Positions 28,593 to 41,010 are shown, counted from the stretch's first letter. The stretch: 50,495 nucleotides of DNA from Candidatus Altimarinota bacterium (GCA_002749055.1 PDTW01000027.1:1-50495), one strand, 5' to 3'. Program-made: numbers and translations. Notes: generated by a model not told the origin, from the letters alone.

Positions 28593-31500
28593 TTACTTTT
28601 TTTCACATATATTAGTATTTTCTTTATATCTATATCATTGACTCCAACCTTTTCAAGGTTTTTTACAAAGACTAATAGTATTACAATATGTTCTAGAATC
28701 TGAACAATTTTGTCAATAATAAATTTTATCTGACAATAACTTATCTGACCAATTAAATTTCTTTTGTTCTGATAAATACCAATCCATTCAAGCTTTATCT
28801 GGACATCTTTTTAATCTATCTTTATACATTTTACTTATTTTATAATATTTTGAATACTTATTATATTTAGTACATGTAATAGAATTAATAGTATATTTAG
28901 AAATATTATTTCAAGATAATTTCTTCTTTTTAGCTTGACAATATTTAACTTTATAACCAATTACACATTTCCAATTATATTCTCAATCACTTCACTTTGA
29001 GTCAACAAATTTAGGACTTCAATATGAACATAATCTTTTTTTATTAATTGATATCCAAGAACTCAACTTACCTATACCAGGGAGAATTAAAGATGAATCA
29101 TCATCATAAACTCAACATTTCGGAGAAGATGAGATAAAATTATTATTTCATCCATAACCTTTCTTTTTAGCTTGACAATATTTAGTACTAGAACCTAATG
29201 TACATTTCCAATTATAAGTTCAGTCATTTCATTTTAAATCAGTAGTTTTTAAATTTCAAACAGAACATAATTTTTTTCAATTTTCTGATATCCAAGAACT
29301 TAATTTACTCATACTAGGTAAAGTCAAATATTTATTATTATAAATTCAACATTTAGCACTATTATTTCAAGAATTTGAATTATTATTTCATCCATAACCT
29401 TTCTTTTTAGCTTGACAATATTTAGTACTAGAACCTAATTTACATTTCCAATTATAAGTTCAGTCATTTCATTTTAAATCAGTAGTTTTCACATATCAAA
29501 CAGAACATAATTTTTTTCAATTTTTTGATATCCAAGAACTTAATTTACTCATACTAGGTAAAGTCAAATATATATTATTATAAATTCAACATTTAGCATT
29601 AACACTTCACTTATTAGAACCTCCTCAAGGCAAAACTTTATCAGCACTACAGCTTTTGTATATACCATTACTAACACACTTCCAATAAAGCTTATTATAA
29701 GAAGTTTTATTTATCTTGATTGGTCTTCAAACAGAGCATAATTTTCCATAAGCACCAGGATTATTAAACCAACTATTTGGAAACTTTGCTAAAGATTGTG
29801 AAGGAAAAGAAAAACTTTTAGTAGCAGAACATTCTCATCATTTAAGCTTTGTTGTAGAACAAGAAACTTTTTTGTTAGGTAAAGGTTTTCAAGTTCATGA
29901 TATTCATAAACATTCCCAATTAAATGTTCAATCAGTTCAATTTCCATCTATTATGTTAACTAAATCACCTTGTACTCAAGAAAAACCTGTAGGTATAGCA
30001 CATAATTTATCAGGGGAAAATGAAAGTTTTTCACATTTATAAACTATTTTACCATTTACTCTACATAAATGAGAGGTTGGAGTAGCAGGAGTACAATTTC
30101 ATCACAAACTTTGTACTGTAGATTTAATTTTAGATAATTGAGGAACTTTATCACATGAATCACCAGAAAGAATTTTAAATCAAAGTTCATGATTAATTAA
30201 TGTATGATTTGAATCCAAACTACTAAGAGTTTTTTTGCTATAAGAACCACAAATTCAATATCTATCTGTATTATTAGTTTTACAATCAACAGATGATGAA
30301 TTTAATCATTCACATTGCCAATTATATTCTCAATCATTCCAAACTTTTGAATCATGAATACTTTCTTCATCTGTAATTTTTACACTTCAAAATTTACATT
30401 TTAAAGGAGTAGTTGAACATTTAGCCTTCATAAATACCTTACCAGTATCACATGTAACTGATTTTCATCAATTAAGTCATTTACAAGAATATCTATAATA
30501 TGCATTTTTATAATAATTAGTAATGTCAGAAATAGAAAAATTATCATCTGTATTCATCATAAGATAACTATAGTATTTACCATTAGCTGGTTTTTTTATA
30601 TTAGAACGAACTCAACTAGAACAAAAACTCTTTTTACTCTCTTTTCAAAGACTATTAAACTCAACTTCTCTACCTTGTAAGTCTCAACAAAAAGCATCTA
30701 CTTTTACTCTTCAAGCACATTTACCAGAAGAATTAGTATTTTCATTAACACAAGTCCATTCCAATATTCATTTATTAGAATTGAATTTTAAAGAATCTGA
30801 GAAGAAACCTGATCTACATAAAGATTGCCCTGATTTGTTAGGAATAAAATTACCATCTTCAAAAGTTAATGGTTCATTAATAGCACTCCATCAACAAACA
30901 GAAGAACTACTATTATTAACATCATTTTTTAAACATGTATGTAATTTAAAGTCACATCTAAATCAAGCATTACAATCAATATCACTTTTACATGACTTCA
31001 AAGAAATATCATTATCATCATTCTCTAAATCAGAATTATCTACATCATTACTTCAAGTATTATAATCTAAATCATTATCTAAGTCATCATTACTTCAATC
31101 TTCATCCCAATCATCATCATCTCAATAATTATTTCAACCATCATCTAAATCTTGATATCAATTATAATTATTATCTGAACTATCAGATCAGTTATAGTTT
31201 CAGTTATTGTCATTATTAACATTACTACTACTATCTGAATTATTATTTAAGTTGTTAGTTCAATTGTTATTTCAATTATTATCTAAAATATCAGTTAAAT
31301 CATCATCTCAACCATTATCACTAATTCAATTATTATCATCACAATTTCATAATAAATCACAAAAGAAATTATCTACTTCATTATTAGTATATAGTTTTTT
31401 AATTTCAAAATTTAAGTAACCAACCAAATATCATATTTTCTTTTTATTAGGATATTTATTCTTGATAGTTTTTAATTTTGAAACAAATGAATTTAATAAA

Positions 31501-31946
31501 CTATTAAACTTAGAAGGACTAAGTGTTTTTTTCTTTTGTTTAAGATTAAAAACAACTGCATCTAATTTAGCAATTATTGAACTTGAAAAGTATTGCGAAT
31601 AAGGGTTATTTTTTAAGTTAGAATTAATATTCTCATTAGATTCAAGAGCACCCTCTGAGTTATTACTATTATTATTATCATATTTAGATGAAGAACTTGA
31701 AGTAGAACAAGAACTTCATTTATTACAAATATAGTAATAATACTTTCAACTACTTAAAAAACAATCACTTCTAATAAAATCTGGAAATTTAGCATTATAT
31801 TTTGTAACATTTTCTTGACAAATTGAATAAGAATCATAACCAGATGATATAGTTTTACTACCATCAGCATTTGTATAAGAAAACGACAAAAGTGCTAACA
31901 ACAAGAAAATAGATTTTATTATAAATCTAAATCTTAAATGTAACAT
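28593..31946 (-). CDS. Giant cysteine-rich repeat surface protein (1117 aa)
   Basis: Signal peptide of about 27 residues (IIKSIFLLLALLSFSYTNA). Residues about 95-200 form a helical module (SSIIAKLDAVVFNLKQKKKT, SVEVDNFF-like end) that recurs in the 41011 gene. Then comes an Asn/Asp/Gly/Ser tract of about 100 residues. The rest is a chain of Cys-rich units with the pattern C-x2-G...W(N/S)DG-x-(F/Y)NW-x-C...(Y/V)xC, e.g. WNDGTYNWKCTLGS and SCKSDIDCNAGFRC. Two are almost identical 80-residue tandem copies (29141-29620). The cysteines pair by spacing and suggest disulfides, so the protein is exported. Glycines are mainly TGA. Function unknown: adhesion or host contact is the natural guess. Ends just before a strong bidirectional terminator. 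Confidence 0.75.
29141..29620 (-). repeat. Two tandem 240-bp copies in the giant gene
   Basis: The stretch starting TATTATTTCATCCATAACCT recurs after exactly 240 bases (29141 and 29381) with only scattered substitutions, encoding two 80-residue Cys-rich units. A more diverged unit lies at about 28910-29140. The near-identity points to recent duplication. Confidence 0.85.
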
Positions 31947-32047
31947 AATATTTTAGTTAAAATATAAGTAACTTGGATTTTATCATAACTTAATAAAAAT
32001 TCAAAAAAAATAACAATTATGACTTGAGTAAACGATATTTTTATGTA

Positions 32048-32644
32048 TTAATAATAATTATTTTTTTTTAGCCTTAAATCGAGAATTTTCCAAAAATCTT
32101 TAATTCAAATATTTTTTGTACTCGAAACTGGAATAACTTCCTGTCAAAAAAATATATTTTCAGTATGAGATTTTGATTTAGAAATTTCAGACTTACTTAA
32201 TTTATCGGCCTTTGATAACAAAATTACTATATCTAATCATAAATCTAAAATCCTTTTATACATTTGAATATCTTTTTCTTGTGCTCACAGCTTAGAGTCA
32301 ATCAAAATAACAACTGTTTTTATTGTATTAATTCTTTCCTCAATATACCAATATATTAAAGCATCTAAATTATCTTTTAGTTCTTTACCTAATTTAGAAA
32401 ATCAATATCAAGGCAAATCTGTAAAATAATATTTATTATTAACAAAAAATATGTTTGCTGTTTTTGTCTTTCAGGCTCTAGAACTCGTCTTAACCAAATC
32501 TTTTTTTTCAAATAATTTATTCATAATACTAGACTTTCATACATTAGATCTTCACACAAAAATCACCTCAGGAATATTATCATAATAATCCTCTTTTGAA
32601 TTTATATGAACCGATTTCAAAAATCTAACTTCTTTTATTTTCAT
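32048..32644 (-). CDS. engB: GTP-binding ribosome-assembly protein EngB
   Basis: 198 residues. G1 VGRSNVGKSS, the G2 region SSRAGKTKTANIFFVNN, G3 TDLPGYGFSKLGKEL, G4 ILLSKADKLSKSE and G5 VIPVSSTKN are all in place, in the order and size of EngB/YsxC, an essential GTPase for large-subunit maturation. The stop TAA follows an A run and the coding ends KKNNYY. Divergent from the membrane protein at 32739; start codons are 95 bases apart with a good plus-strand promoter in between. Confidence 0.93.
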
Positions 32645-32652
32645 TTATTAAT

Positions 32653-32681
32653 TTGTTATTTATCTAAAAATATGATAATAT
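32653..32681 (+). promoter_or_regulatory. Promoter of the 32739 membrane-protein gene
   Basis: TTGTTA at 32653-32658, 17-base spacer, TGATAATAT with the -10 hexamer TAATAT at 32676-32681 and an extended -10 TG. The ATG is 58 bases downstream. It lies in the divergent gap to engB. Confidence 0.6.
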
Positions 32682-32738
32682 TATATTAATAACTAATAGA
32701 TTTTCAATATTTAAAATAATAGTCTCTAAAAAATAAAT

Positions 32739-34085
32739 ATGTCAATAAATACAGATAAAAATAACTTTGAACAAAATAATAAGAAGAATTCTAATTTAGA
32801 TAAAAAAATAATTGGTAATGCAATAGTTGCATACATATTTTCGTTTATGTTTTTATTTAATAAAAAAGATAAATACATAAATAATACTTTTGTAAGGTCT
32901 CATGCAAAATCAGCTCTTGTTATACACTTCGGTTTTTTATTAACCTACATAATATTTATAAACATATGAATATTTAAAATACAAATATTCTCTTGATATA
33001 CTTTAAATACGATAATATCAATTATATTATTTTTATCCCTATTTTCTATTTTAATATACTGAGCTTATAAAGCATATTTATGAAAATATTTTTCACTAGG
33101 AACTATAATTAAGATTCCAGAAATAGAAGAAACAGAAGAAATAGAAAAAGAAAAAATTAGTATAGATGAAAAAAACAAATTAATAATTATATTATCATTT
33201 ATACCTATAATAGGTTATTATATTTTCTGAGAGTATAATAACAAAAAAATAATAAGAAATACAACTAAATTTAATATGATTTCTTTTATAATAATAATAT
33301 TATTATTTATTAGCAATAATGAGGTATGGTGAAGCATATTATTATTATGATATATAGTATTTTCTGCATATTCTATATTAAATCTTGTTACTAAAGATGA
33401 AGTGCCTAGCATAAAACTAAATTTTATATTATCTCCAGAAGAAAAGTTTTTAGTATTAAAATGATTAAAAAAATATCTAAATGCTTTTAGAAAAAAAGAG
33501 AAATTTATTAAATTTAAAGAAATACTAAAAAAAGAAAAGGAAACTTTCAATTTAGAAGAAGTAAAAATACTTGAAGTAATAAAAACAAAAAAAGAAACAA
33601 AGCTCCCAAAAGAACTCATTTATGTTCCGATTATAAACCTAATTTTTTTATTCAACAAAGATACGAAATATATTTACCACATAAGAAATGGTATAACTAT
33701 AACTTTGTTTATGCTAGTTATATGAATAACACCTAAAATATCATCTCTAAATATATTTTTCTTATTCCCTATTGCTTACTGAACTTGATATCTAAAAAAC
33801 AGACTAGCCTATAAAATGCCTTACATATATTGGATATATGAGAAATGAATATTAATACTTAGCTTATTTTTATCTAAAGCAAAGAAAATAAAAGAAATAA
33901 AAGAAACTAATAACGATATAAAACTAAAAGTTGAAAATAAAAAAGATAAAGATATTAAAAATTTAAAAAAGTTTGATTCAGAAAATCTCTCTAATGAAAA
34001 TCGAGAACAAGAAAAAAACATCCCAGAAAATGATTCTAAGAATATAAAACCTGAAAATTTTACTATTGAAAATAATGGTAAATAA
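32739..34085 (+). CDS. Polytopic membrane protein with charged tail
   Basis: 448 residues. After a polar start, about eight to nine hydrophobic segments (two near residues 28-50 and 60-110, two near 150-205, two near 300-370) are broken by charged linkers such as EIEETEEIEKEKISIDEK. The protein ends in an 80-residue Lys/Glu/Asn tail (LKVENKKDKDIKNLKKFDSE). The segments HAKSALVIHFGFLLTYI and YIYHIRNGITITLFMLVIGI look like repeated DUF4870-type modules, so this may be a duplication; that is a weak resemblance. Ends directly against the cNMP-binding gene on the other strand (no gap). Confidence 0.55.
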
Positions 34086-34481
34086 CTATAAATCACCAAT
34101 ATTTTCTTCTATTCTTCTTATTATTTCTTTATTAATTTTACTAGAACCTCAATTTATCATATTGATAATATCATCAAACCTCAGAACTATTACTTCTAAG
34201 TTTGAAAGACTTTTAACAGTTGCTGTCCTCTTTTCTTCATTTAATAAAGCAATTTCTCAAAAGATATCTCCTTGAGACAATTCGGCAATAAATGATTTAT
34301 TTATACTTATTCAAACTCTTCAAGACAAAATAATATATCATTCTCAATTAGATTCATCTCATTCATTAATAATATTAACTCATTTACTAAAATTTTTATG
34401 AGAACAATTATTTACTATTTCTTCAACAACATCTCTCTCAATTCATTTAAAAATCGAAAGTTCGTAAATATTATTAGACAT
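34086..34481 (-). CDS. Cyclic-nucleotide-binding domain protein
   Basis: 131 residues. A single CRP/cNMP-binding domain: GVNIINEGDESNGEGYIILS, GRVGISINKSFIAELSQGD, then the phosphate-binding cassette IFGEIALLNEEKRTATVKSL with Glu and Arg in place, and a C-terminal helix. There is no DNA-binding domain, so it is a small sensor or partner module. Stop codons of this gene and of the convergent membrane protein gene are adjacent. Most glycines are TGA. Confidence 0.85.
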
Positions 34482-34546
34482 AACAAAAAAATTAATATTT
34501 AATATACAAAAATATTATAGCATATAAATATTAATTCTTCAAAGTT

Positions 34547-35800
34547 TTAGACCTCTTCTATATCAACTCATATATTTCTTAGGTTTGAAATAATATTTTC
34601 ATATCACCTATGAATATAATCCACATTAGTAATATTAGTTTTTCATTTAGCAATTATTCAAGCTATAATCATAGCAGCTCAGGCCCTCAAATCCCAACTT
34701 GCAACAACATTTCATACTAAGTTAGATTTTCATACAATAGAAGCTTCATGATGATTTAAAATATTAATTTTACATCACATTTTTTCTAATTCAATTAGCC
34801 AACCTAGTCTTCATTCAAATAAAATTTCATGTATATGACTTTCTCACTCAGCTTGACTCATAAGTACAGCAAATGGAGACTGTAAATCAGTAGGAAATCA
34901 TGGAAATATATTAGTTTGAATATTAACACTATTTAATTTATCTGCTTTATAAACCCTAACTTTATCTCATCACAAATTCTCTACTTTAACTCATGCTTGT
35001 TTGAGCTTATAAATAAAACTGCAAAGATCTTTTATTCTAGCATTCTCCAAAACCAGACTATGTTTTGAAGCCAAGGCTGCAATTATCATATAAGTTCAAG
35101 ATTGAATATAATCTGAGATAATTTCAAATTCAAAACTAGATTTTAACTCACTAACTCAAGATATAATAATACTATGGTCATATCTTATTGATATATTAGC
35201 TCAAGCTGTTCTAAGAAAATCTATCAAATTCATAACATGTGGTTCAATAGCTGCTTGACTAATTTTAGTTACTCAATTTCTAATCACATTCGCAACAATT
35301 AAATTTTCAGTAGGAGTAACTCAAAATCCAGCATTTACCTCAAGGTCTCAAGCTAAAGCTTCTCATTGCAAAAATATTCAATCATCTTTATACTCATAAG
35401 AGTATCATATATCTTTTAATCAATCTAAATGACTATGAATAGATCTTGCTCATAAATTACATCATCATGGAGTAGGAATAGAAACTTTTCATATTCTATT
35501 AAGCAAAGGAGCTAACAATAATATACTAACTCTAATCTTTTTCACCTTATTCAAATCAAAGTCTGCCTCTTTAATATTAGTTGAATCCAAAAAAAGAATA
35601 TTATCATTAAAAGATACATTAACTCAAACTCAAGATAATATATCAATATAAGTAAATACATCTGCAATTTCTGGGACATTTTTAAGCTTTACCTTTCATT
35701 TTATTAAAAGAGAGGCGGCCATAATAGGCAAAACCGCATTTTTAGAACCTCAAATTTTAATGGTTCACTCTAAAAGATTTCATCAATTTATACTAAACAA
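34547..35800 (-). CDS. murA: UDP-N-acetylglucosamine 1-carboxyvinyltransferase
   Basis: 417 residues, normal size. First committed step of peptidoglycan synthesis: enolpyruvyl transfer from PEP to UDP-GlcNAc. GTIKIGGSKNAVLPIMAASL holds the catalytic Lys, and the PEP-adduct loop is TPGGCNLGARSIHSHLDGLK with Cys 114, the residue also attacked by fosfomycin. FGVTPTENLIVANVIRNG and the closing FPTDLQSPFAVLMSQAEG and HRGYENIISNL follow. No ATG opens the frame: the upstream stop leaves TTG at 35800 (or ATT/ATA just before it), giving MFSINGGNLLEG; TTG is the likely start. The gene is 21 bases from the CorC gene stop. Confidence 0.95.
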
Positions 35801-35821
35801 AATTTTTTTTATAAAAATATA

Positions 35822-37132
35822 TTATTTTTTACTAATAGGTTTTTCCTTTATTTGATTCTTTTCTAAACTAACCTCTATCTTTTCTATTTTACCTTTACTA
35901 ATTCAAAGCACCTTAAAGTGTAACTTTTTATTTAATTTTCACTTAAGGTTAAATGTTATTGTTTCTCATTCAATAGGAAATCTCTCTAATTTATCAGTAA
36001 TTATATATCAGACTGTTTCCCCCTCAAATTCTTTCTCACTTAATCAAATTTTATTAAAAGAAAAACCATATTTAGCTAATAAATCTCTCATCAAGACTAT
36101 AGATTCTATTATATAACTATCTTTTCAAAGCTCTACTATTTTATCTAATTCTTTATCCGTTTCATCTCTAATTTCTCAAAATATTTCTTCAATAATATCT
36201 TCTAATGTAATAAGTCCAGAAACTCATCAATATTCATCCATAACAATGGCTAAATGTTTATGTGAAGACTGAAAAGTTTCAAGTAAATTATCTATAGGTT
36301 GATTTAAAGGAATTTTTATAACTTTATTTAAATTTAATTCACTTAATAATTTATCCTTTGGTACTCACAAAATATCCCTTATTGTAAAAAATGAATTTAT
36401 ATGGTCAATGGTATCTTCAAATACAGGAATCCTACTATAAGTATTAGATTTATAAAATTTCAAAGCATCTCTCACAGTAGAATTTATAGGTATAGCTCAT
36501 ATATTAACCCTAGGAGTCATAATTTCTTCAACATCTATATCTCAAAACTCTAATATATTTTTTATTTTCTCGTGTTCTTTATGTTCCAAAGTTCAAGAAT
36601 CTTTTGTCATATCTATAAAACTTCATATTTCTTCTCCTGTAATTTTAATATCTCTTTCTTTAAGATTAAAAATTTTTATTATAGTTTCAATAAAAATTAT
36701 AATCGGATAAAAAACTATCATAAGAACTTTATAAACTGGTGCTACAATTAAGGAAATAGTTGTAGAATTTTTTGTAGCAAAACTTTTAGGAATAATTTCT
36801 CAAAATAATAATAATAAAAATGTTATTATTCAAGTTGCGATTCAAACGGCTAATGATTGTTCTAGTCAAGAGCTTTCAGCTATAGTTATAGATATAGAAG
36901 TTGCTAAAGCAGCTGTATAAACATTTACAAGATTATTTCAGATAAGAATAGTAATTAAAAGTCTATCATTATTTTCTTTAATTTTCTTTAATGTTGAAGC
37001 TCAAAATTTATTTGATTTGACAAGAGCTTCTATCTTGTGATTAGCAATAGTCATAAGAGCAATTTCAGTTCAAGAGAAAAATGCAGAAAGGAAAAAAAGT
37101 AATATAAATATAAGTATAAGTAAAGGGTCCAT
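35822..37132 (-). CDS. CNNM/CorC-type membrane protein with CBS pair
   Basis: 436 residues. N-terminal DUF21 domain of about four helices (FFSGTEIALMTIANHKIEAL, NNLVNVYTAALATSISI, LFGEIIPKSFATKN). Then two CBS domains (GDIDVEEIMTPRVNIGAIPI, YSRIPVFEDTIDHINSFFTI, AIVMDEYGGVSGLITLEDII). A C-terminal CorC_HlyC domain follows (YIIESIVLMRDLLAKYG, GETVGYIITDKLERFP). Proteins of this kind export or sense Mg2+/Co2+; the older name is hemolysin C. The Lys-rich tail ends KPISKK. Followed by murA. Confidence 0.88.
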
Positions 37133-37201
37133 TTTTGGGGACTTAATTATTTAAATAAAGTAAGCAAGATTTTATTATTTTTTCAATTTTTGTAAAGATT
37201 C

Positions 37202-39012
37202 TTATCTCATATAAAAATCTCAGAATGTATAATAAGAGTCTTCTGTATAAACTCAAGGAGAACTTTCAGATCAAGTATCTCATCACCATAACTCAACAAT
37301 AGGCAGATAAGATCATGTCAAAACATTTCATGCCGATTCATGCCGTATTTTAGGTGAAGAAACTGGATCTAAGTTATGATCGTCACAAATATTATAATTT
37401 GGAAAGTTATTTCACTTAAATAAAGCTGAACCATAGGTTCTCCATTTTACCTGATTAGGATCATCAAAATCATAAACAATAGATCTATAACATTCCTTCT
37501 TAAAATATTGTCTAAATTCTGTAGATAATGATTTAATAGCAGAAATCTGAGCCTGAGTTAAATCATAAGTAAAAGTATTTAATTTAGAAAAAGAATCTAT
37601 TCATATAATTTGGAATCTAGTATTCGGAGTAATAAGAGCTTTTGTCCATCATCATCAAGTCATATCACAACGTGCTTTAAAAGCTCACATTCACCCAGGA
37701 TTTAACCAATAATATCAATCTCAAATACTTCAAGAGTACCTATAGTTTGATCATGGATCTGGAAATCTATACTCATAACAAGTTCTCGCATAACTTCAAT
37801 CAGACCGTCTCTTTCATCAAAGATGTTCTGCAATTACATAGTTTGAACCAGCTCAAACTCAAAATTTCAAATATTTTTTCAATTCTTGGGTTCTTCATAT
37901 ATACAAACCATCTTTTTCAAGAATATTATTTCCTAAAAAAGAAATTTCGTTTGGTGAGCTATCATTTAAAGGAACTATATACACCTTTTTTCATGATGAT
38001 TCTTCTGCTTTAAGATTATAATTCAAAGTTAAAGTTCCTAATTTTTTCAAAAAAAGCGCATAATCTGTACTAGTAAAATCAAAATTATATTCATTTCAAG
38101 TTATTACAGGAGACAAAGACAACACTCAAGCATTATTTTGTATATAACCTGAACCAGCAAGAATACTACCAGACAAAACATTATCTAACACTATATTTTT
38201 TGTTGAATCATAATCATTTTTATTAATTTCTAATAGTTTAAGTATTGCTCATGTATTAACTGTCAAATAAATATAAGCATCACTCACATTTGAAATTCTA
38301 GAATTAAATCATTCATGATTATTAGCATTATTATCAATATATTCAGAAATATCCGAATTACTCCAAAATATATTTTTAAAATCTAAATTATCAACATAAC
38401 CATTGATTTCCAACCTTGCCAAAGCATCATCATCTTGATAATTATTTGGATAAGCTACATTTCAAGGTCAAGATCAAGGAAGATAATCATCACCATTCAT
38501 ATTATCATCAAATGTATCTGGAAAATTATAAGCTGAAGATGTAATATCAATCTTTGTATTATCTGAATCAGAAAAAGTAGCTGTCTGATTTAAAACATTC
38601 AAAACTACACTACTTCATTTATATAATGCTCAAGATAAATCTGTAAAAGAATCATCAAAAAATATTTTTACATTATCTCACAAATATGTTCCAGAAAAAA
38701 AGCCAATCATCAATCTTTTACTAACTGAGAAGATATTACTGATGAGTTAGATGTTCAAGACATAGAAAAGCCTGAAGGACATTTAATTAAGTCAGCATAT
38801 CAACTTCAATTACTATTAAAGTAATCACTTGATTTAGTAGAAATAACAAACTTTTCTGCCATATCAAGGTATAAATCAGACTCTAAAACATTGATTTCAT
38901 TTTCATTTTTCAAAACTATAAAGGAATCAAAAACTATAGTTGCTAGTATTAATGATATAGTAAGTAAAAATATAACATATATTATTACTGCTCAAGCTTT
39001 ATTTTTTTTCAT
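37202..39012 (-). pseudogene. Pilin-like protein with fibrinogen-like C-terminal domain, frameshifted
   Basis: About 603 residues after correction. The N-terminus AGAVIIYVIFLLTISLILAT is a PilX-like hydrophobic helix with a charged flank. At about residue 105 the frame breaks in a T7 run (A7 at 38695-38701): reading one T again (-1) joins QLVKDGGLAFF to SGTYLGDNVKIFFDDSFTDL. The long middle is Ser/Asn-rich and beta-like. The C-terminal 220 residues resemble fibrinogen-type or secreted lectin-like domains: CYEYRFPDPGSNYRYSGSIG, GYYWLNPGGMGAFKARCDMT, GGGWTKALITPN. The frameshift may be a phase-variable switch, a real pseudogene or a sequencing error. It lies 25 bases after a prepilin gene and shares its operon. 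Confidence 0.65.
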
Positions 39013-39037
39013 AGACTATTATTATACTTAATTATAA

Positions 39038-39667
39038 TTAGAAATCCAGTGTAAAATCTACCAACCTATCTTCAGGCAGATATTGCCAATTCTCTCACTC
39101 TAGATTCTTATTAAAAAATAGATTAACATTAAAATTAACTTCCTTAATTTTTCATGAATTATAACTAATCATTTGCATATCTCTAAGAACAAAGTCATCA
39201 TAAATTTTATCAACTTGGAATTTAATTCCAGTTCAATAAACAATTGAAGGATCTACTAACATATCATTAATAGCTCAAGTACCAATTACTTCCCTAAATC
39301 ATAAAGAATTGTTTCAATAAATAGAATATTGCGTATCAGGAACTAACCTTCTACTATAATTATTAACAACTCACATTAACAAAGCTTCTGAATTATCAGA
39401 ATTTAAAAAAATAAAAACATCTGATCAAACTCAAGAAGCATTATCTATTAAAATTGTTCAAGTTGAATATATATTTTTATATTTTAAAATTTTCTTTTCT
39501 ATATCATATAAAGAAGAATAAGAAGTAACGCTTTTATTAGTAAAAACTGCCTCATCAAGTATTTCTGAAGTAATAGCAAAAATTGCAATCAACACTACTG
39601 AACTAATTATTGTTGCAACAAGTAACTCAACCAATGTAAAAGCATTCTTAAATTTACAATTTAACAT
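39038..39667 (-). CDS. Type IV pilin-like prepilin
   Basis: 209 residues. Prepilin start NAFTLVELLVATIISSVVLI with the processing site before the Phe and Glu at +5, followed by a long helix and a soluble beta-rich part (LIDNASGVGSDVFIFLNSDN, YSRRLVPDTQYSIYGNNSLG, NVNLFFNKNLEGENWQYLPE). Gene size and organisation resemble minor pseudopilins (GspJ/PilW type). Divergent from the prepilin gene at 39746 with a shared 78-base gap, and cotranscribed with the fibrinogen-like gene. Confidence 0.8.
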
Positions 39668-39678
39668 ATTTTTATTTT

Positions 39679-39706
39679 TTGCATTTTATAATCTATATGA
39701 TATAAT
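39679..39706 (+). promoter_or_regulatory. Promoter of the plus-strand prepilin genes
   Basis: TTGCAT at 39679-39684, 16-base spacer, TGATATAAT with perfect -10 TATAAT at 39701-39706 and an extended -10. The ATG at 39746 follows 39 bases later. Confidence 0.65.
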
Positions 39707-39745
39707 ACCCATTATATAAAAAATATTTTTATATCAAAATGTAAA

Positions 39746-40174
39746 ATGATAAAAAATAAAAATTGAGAATCTTTAGTTTGAATATTAATGTGAATGTTTA
39801 TATTGTGATTAGTTTTATTATGAATTGCTAATATAATATTAAATAGTAGAGAACTAAGTTATCAAGCTTTAGCAGACAGCAGTATATATTTCATAAAAAA
39901 TAATTCTATAAATGTACTAAATTCATCAGATTTAAGTAATTTAAACATTTGAGAAGAATTTTATATAAATAAAGATAAAAATACTCAAACTATAAATATA
40001 TTGACTTGAAGCACTAACGAACCAAATATGTATGTGGATAGACATTGATACAAAGTCGATGACATTAATACTTTTAGCTGATTTATATATACCCAAACAT
40101 GAAAAGTAACAAGTATTAATAACAATTTATGATTTGAACATATTAAATATGATTTAACAATAAAAGAATATTAA
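39746..40174 (+). CDS. Minor prepilin-like protein (142 aa)
   Basis: Short leader MIKNKNG, then ESLVGILMGMFILGLVLLGI: a prepilin-type glycine, Glu and hydrophobic helix (class III-like, with Glu at +1 to the glycine). The mature part is Asn/Ser-rich (YVDRHGYKVDDINTFSGFIY). Probably a minor pilin. First of three plus-strand genes (39746, 40204, 41011) behind one promoter. Confidence 0.7.
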
Positions 40175-40203
40175 ATTTTTATTTATTTTACTAACTTTAT
40201 TAT

Positions 40204-40980
40204 ATGACACATATAAAAAACAAAAAAGCCTTTACATTCGTTGAACTAATCGTAGCATCTGTAATACTTATAATACTATCGGCTATTTGATTTTATTCAT
40301 ATACATGACTATTGTCTGACTCAAGAGATTCTGAAAGAAAATCTGATTTAGCATCGTTAAAAACTGCTTTTAAAACTTATCAAAAAACAAGATGATTTTA
40401 TCCAAAGCCATGAAACTCATTTAACATAGTTAGTAACTCTCTAAAAATTGCTGAACAGTGAAAGTTAAATAAAGGTGTTATTCTTAGTACAATAGATGAA
40501 ATCCCTTATGATCCATACACAAAAACTCCTTATTCATATTCTACCACAGCTCCTAGAAGACAAGAATTCCAAATATCTATGTCCATGGAAAATGCAGATA
40601 CACCAATTGCCCTATTAGCTTGAGACTATAAAACTGTTAGAAAAAATATAATACCAACTATAATGTTAGCATATAGTTGAAGTTTATGAGAAAATGTAGA
40701 AGTAAATAATTGAGTTTGAGATTGATGAATAAATAGAACTCTTTTTATATTTGATAAGTGAAAACATAATCTCCCTTATGAGTTAGTATCTCCATATTTA
40801 CCTTATTCTGATGGCTCATCTTTTTTAGATATAATAAACGACCCTAGTATAGAATTTTGGCAAAATTCCGATTATAGATCTTGTGAGGAAATAAAAAAAG
40901 CAGGTAAAAATACTTGAAACTGAATTTATCAATTATTAGATAATACATGAGCATTATATGATGCACCTTGTACATTTTAA
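40204..40980 (+). CDS. Prepilin-type protein with long soluble domain (258 aa)
   Basis: Leader MTHIKNKKA, then FTFVELIVASVILIILSAIG: the N-methylation motif with Glu at +5. The segment after the helix (SDSRDSERKSDLASLKTAFK, TYQKTRGFYPKPGN) is the conserved pilin helix-loop seen in major pilins and pseudopilins. A domain with EIPYDPYTKTPYSYSTTAP and DKGKHNLPYELVSPYLPYSD follows, ending with a Cys pair (SCEEI..APCTF). A likely major or minor pilin. The gap to the previous gene is 29 bases. Confidence 0.8.
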
Positions 40981-41010
40981 TTCAATATTTAATTAATAAC
41001 CATATTTCTT

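Noticed and set aside
30781-31419. Three overlapping plus-strand frames rich in His/Asn/Tyr/Leu
   Set aside because: They are antisense images of the Asn/Asp/Ser-rich tract of the giant protein; low complexity, no ribosome-binding site, no family.
28593-31946. CRISPR-like periodic repeats
   Set aside because: The periodicity is in coding sequence, with units of 240 bases and no spacers; it is a protein repeat.
33218-34099. Minus-strand frames of 133 and 92 codons
   Set aside because: Antisense to the polytopic membrane protein at 32739-34085; hydrophobic shadow of its charged and hydrophobic codons.
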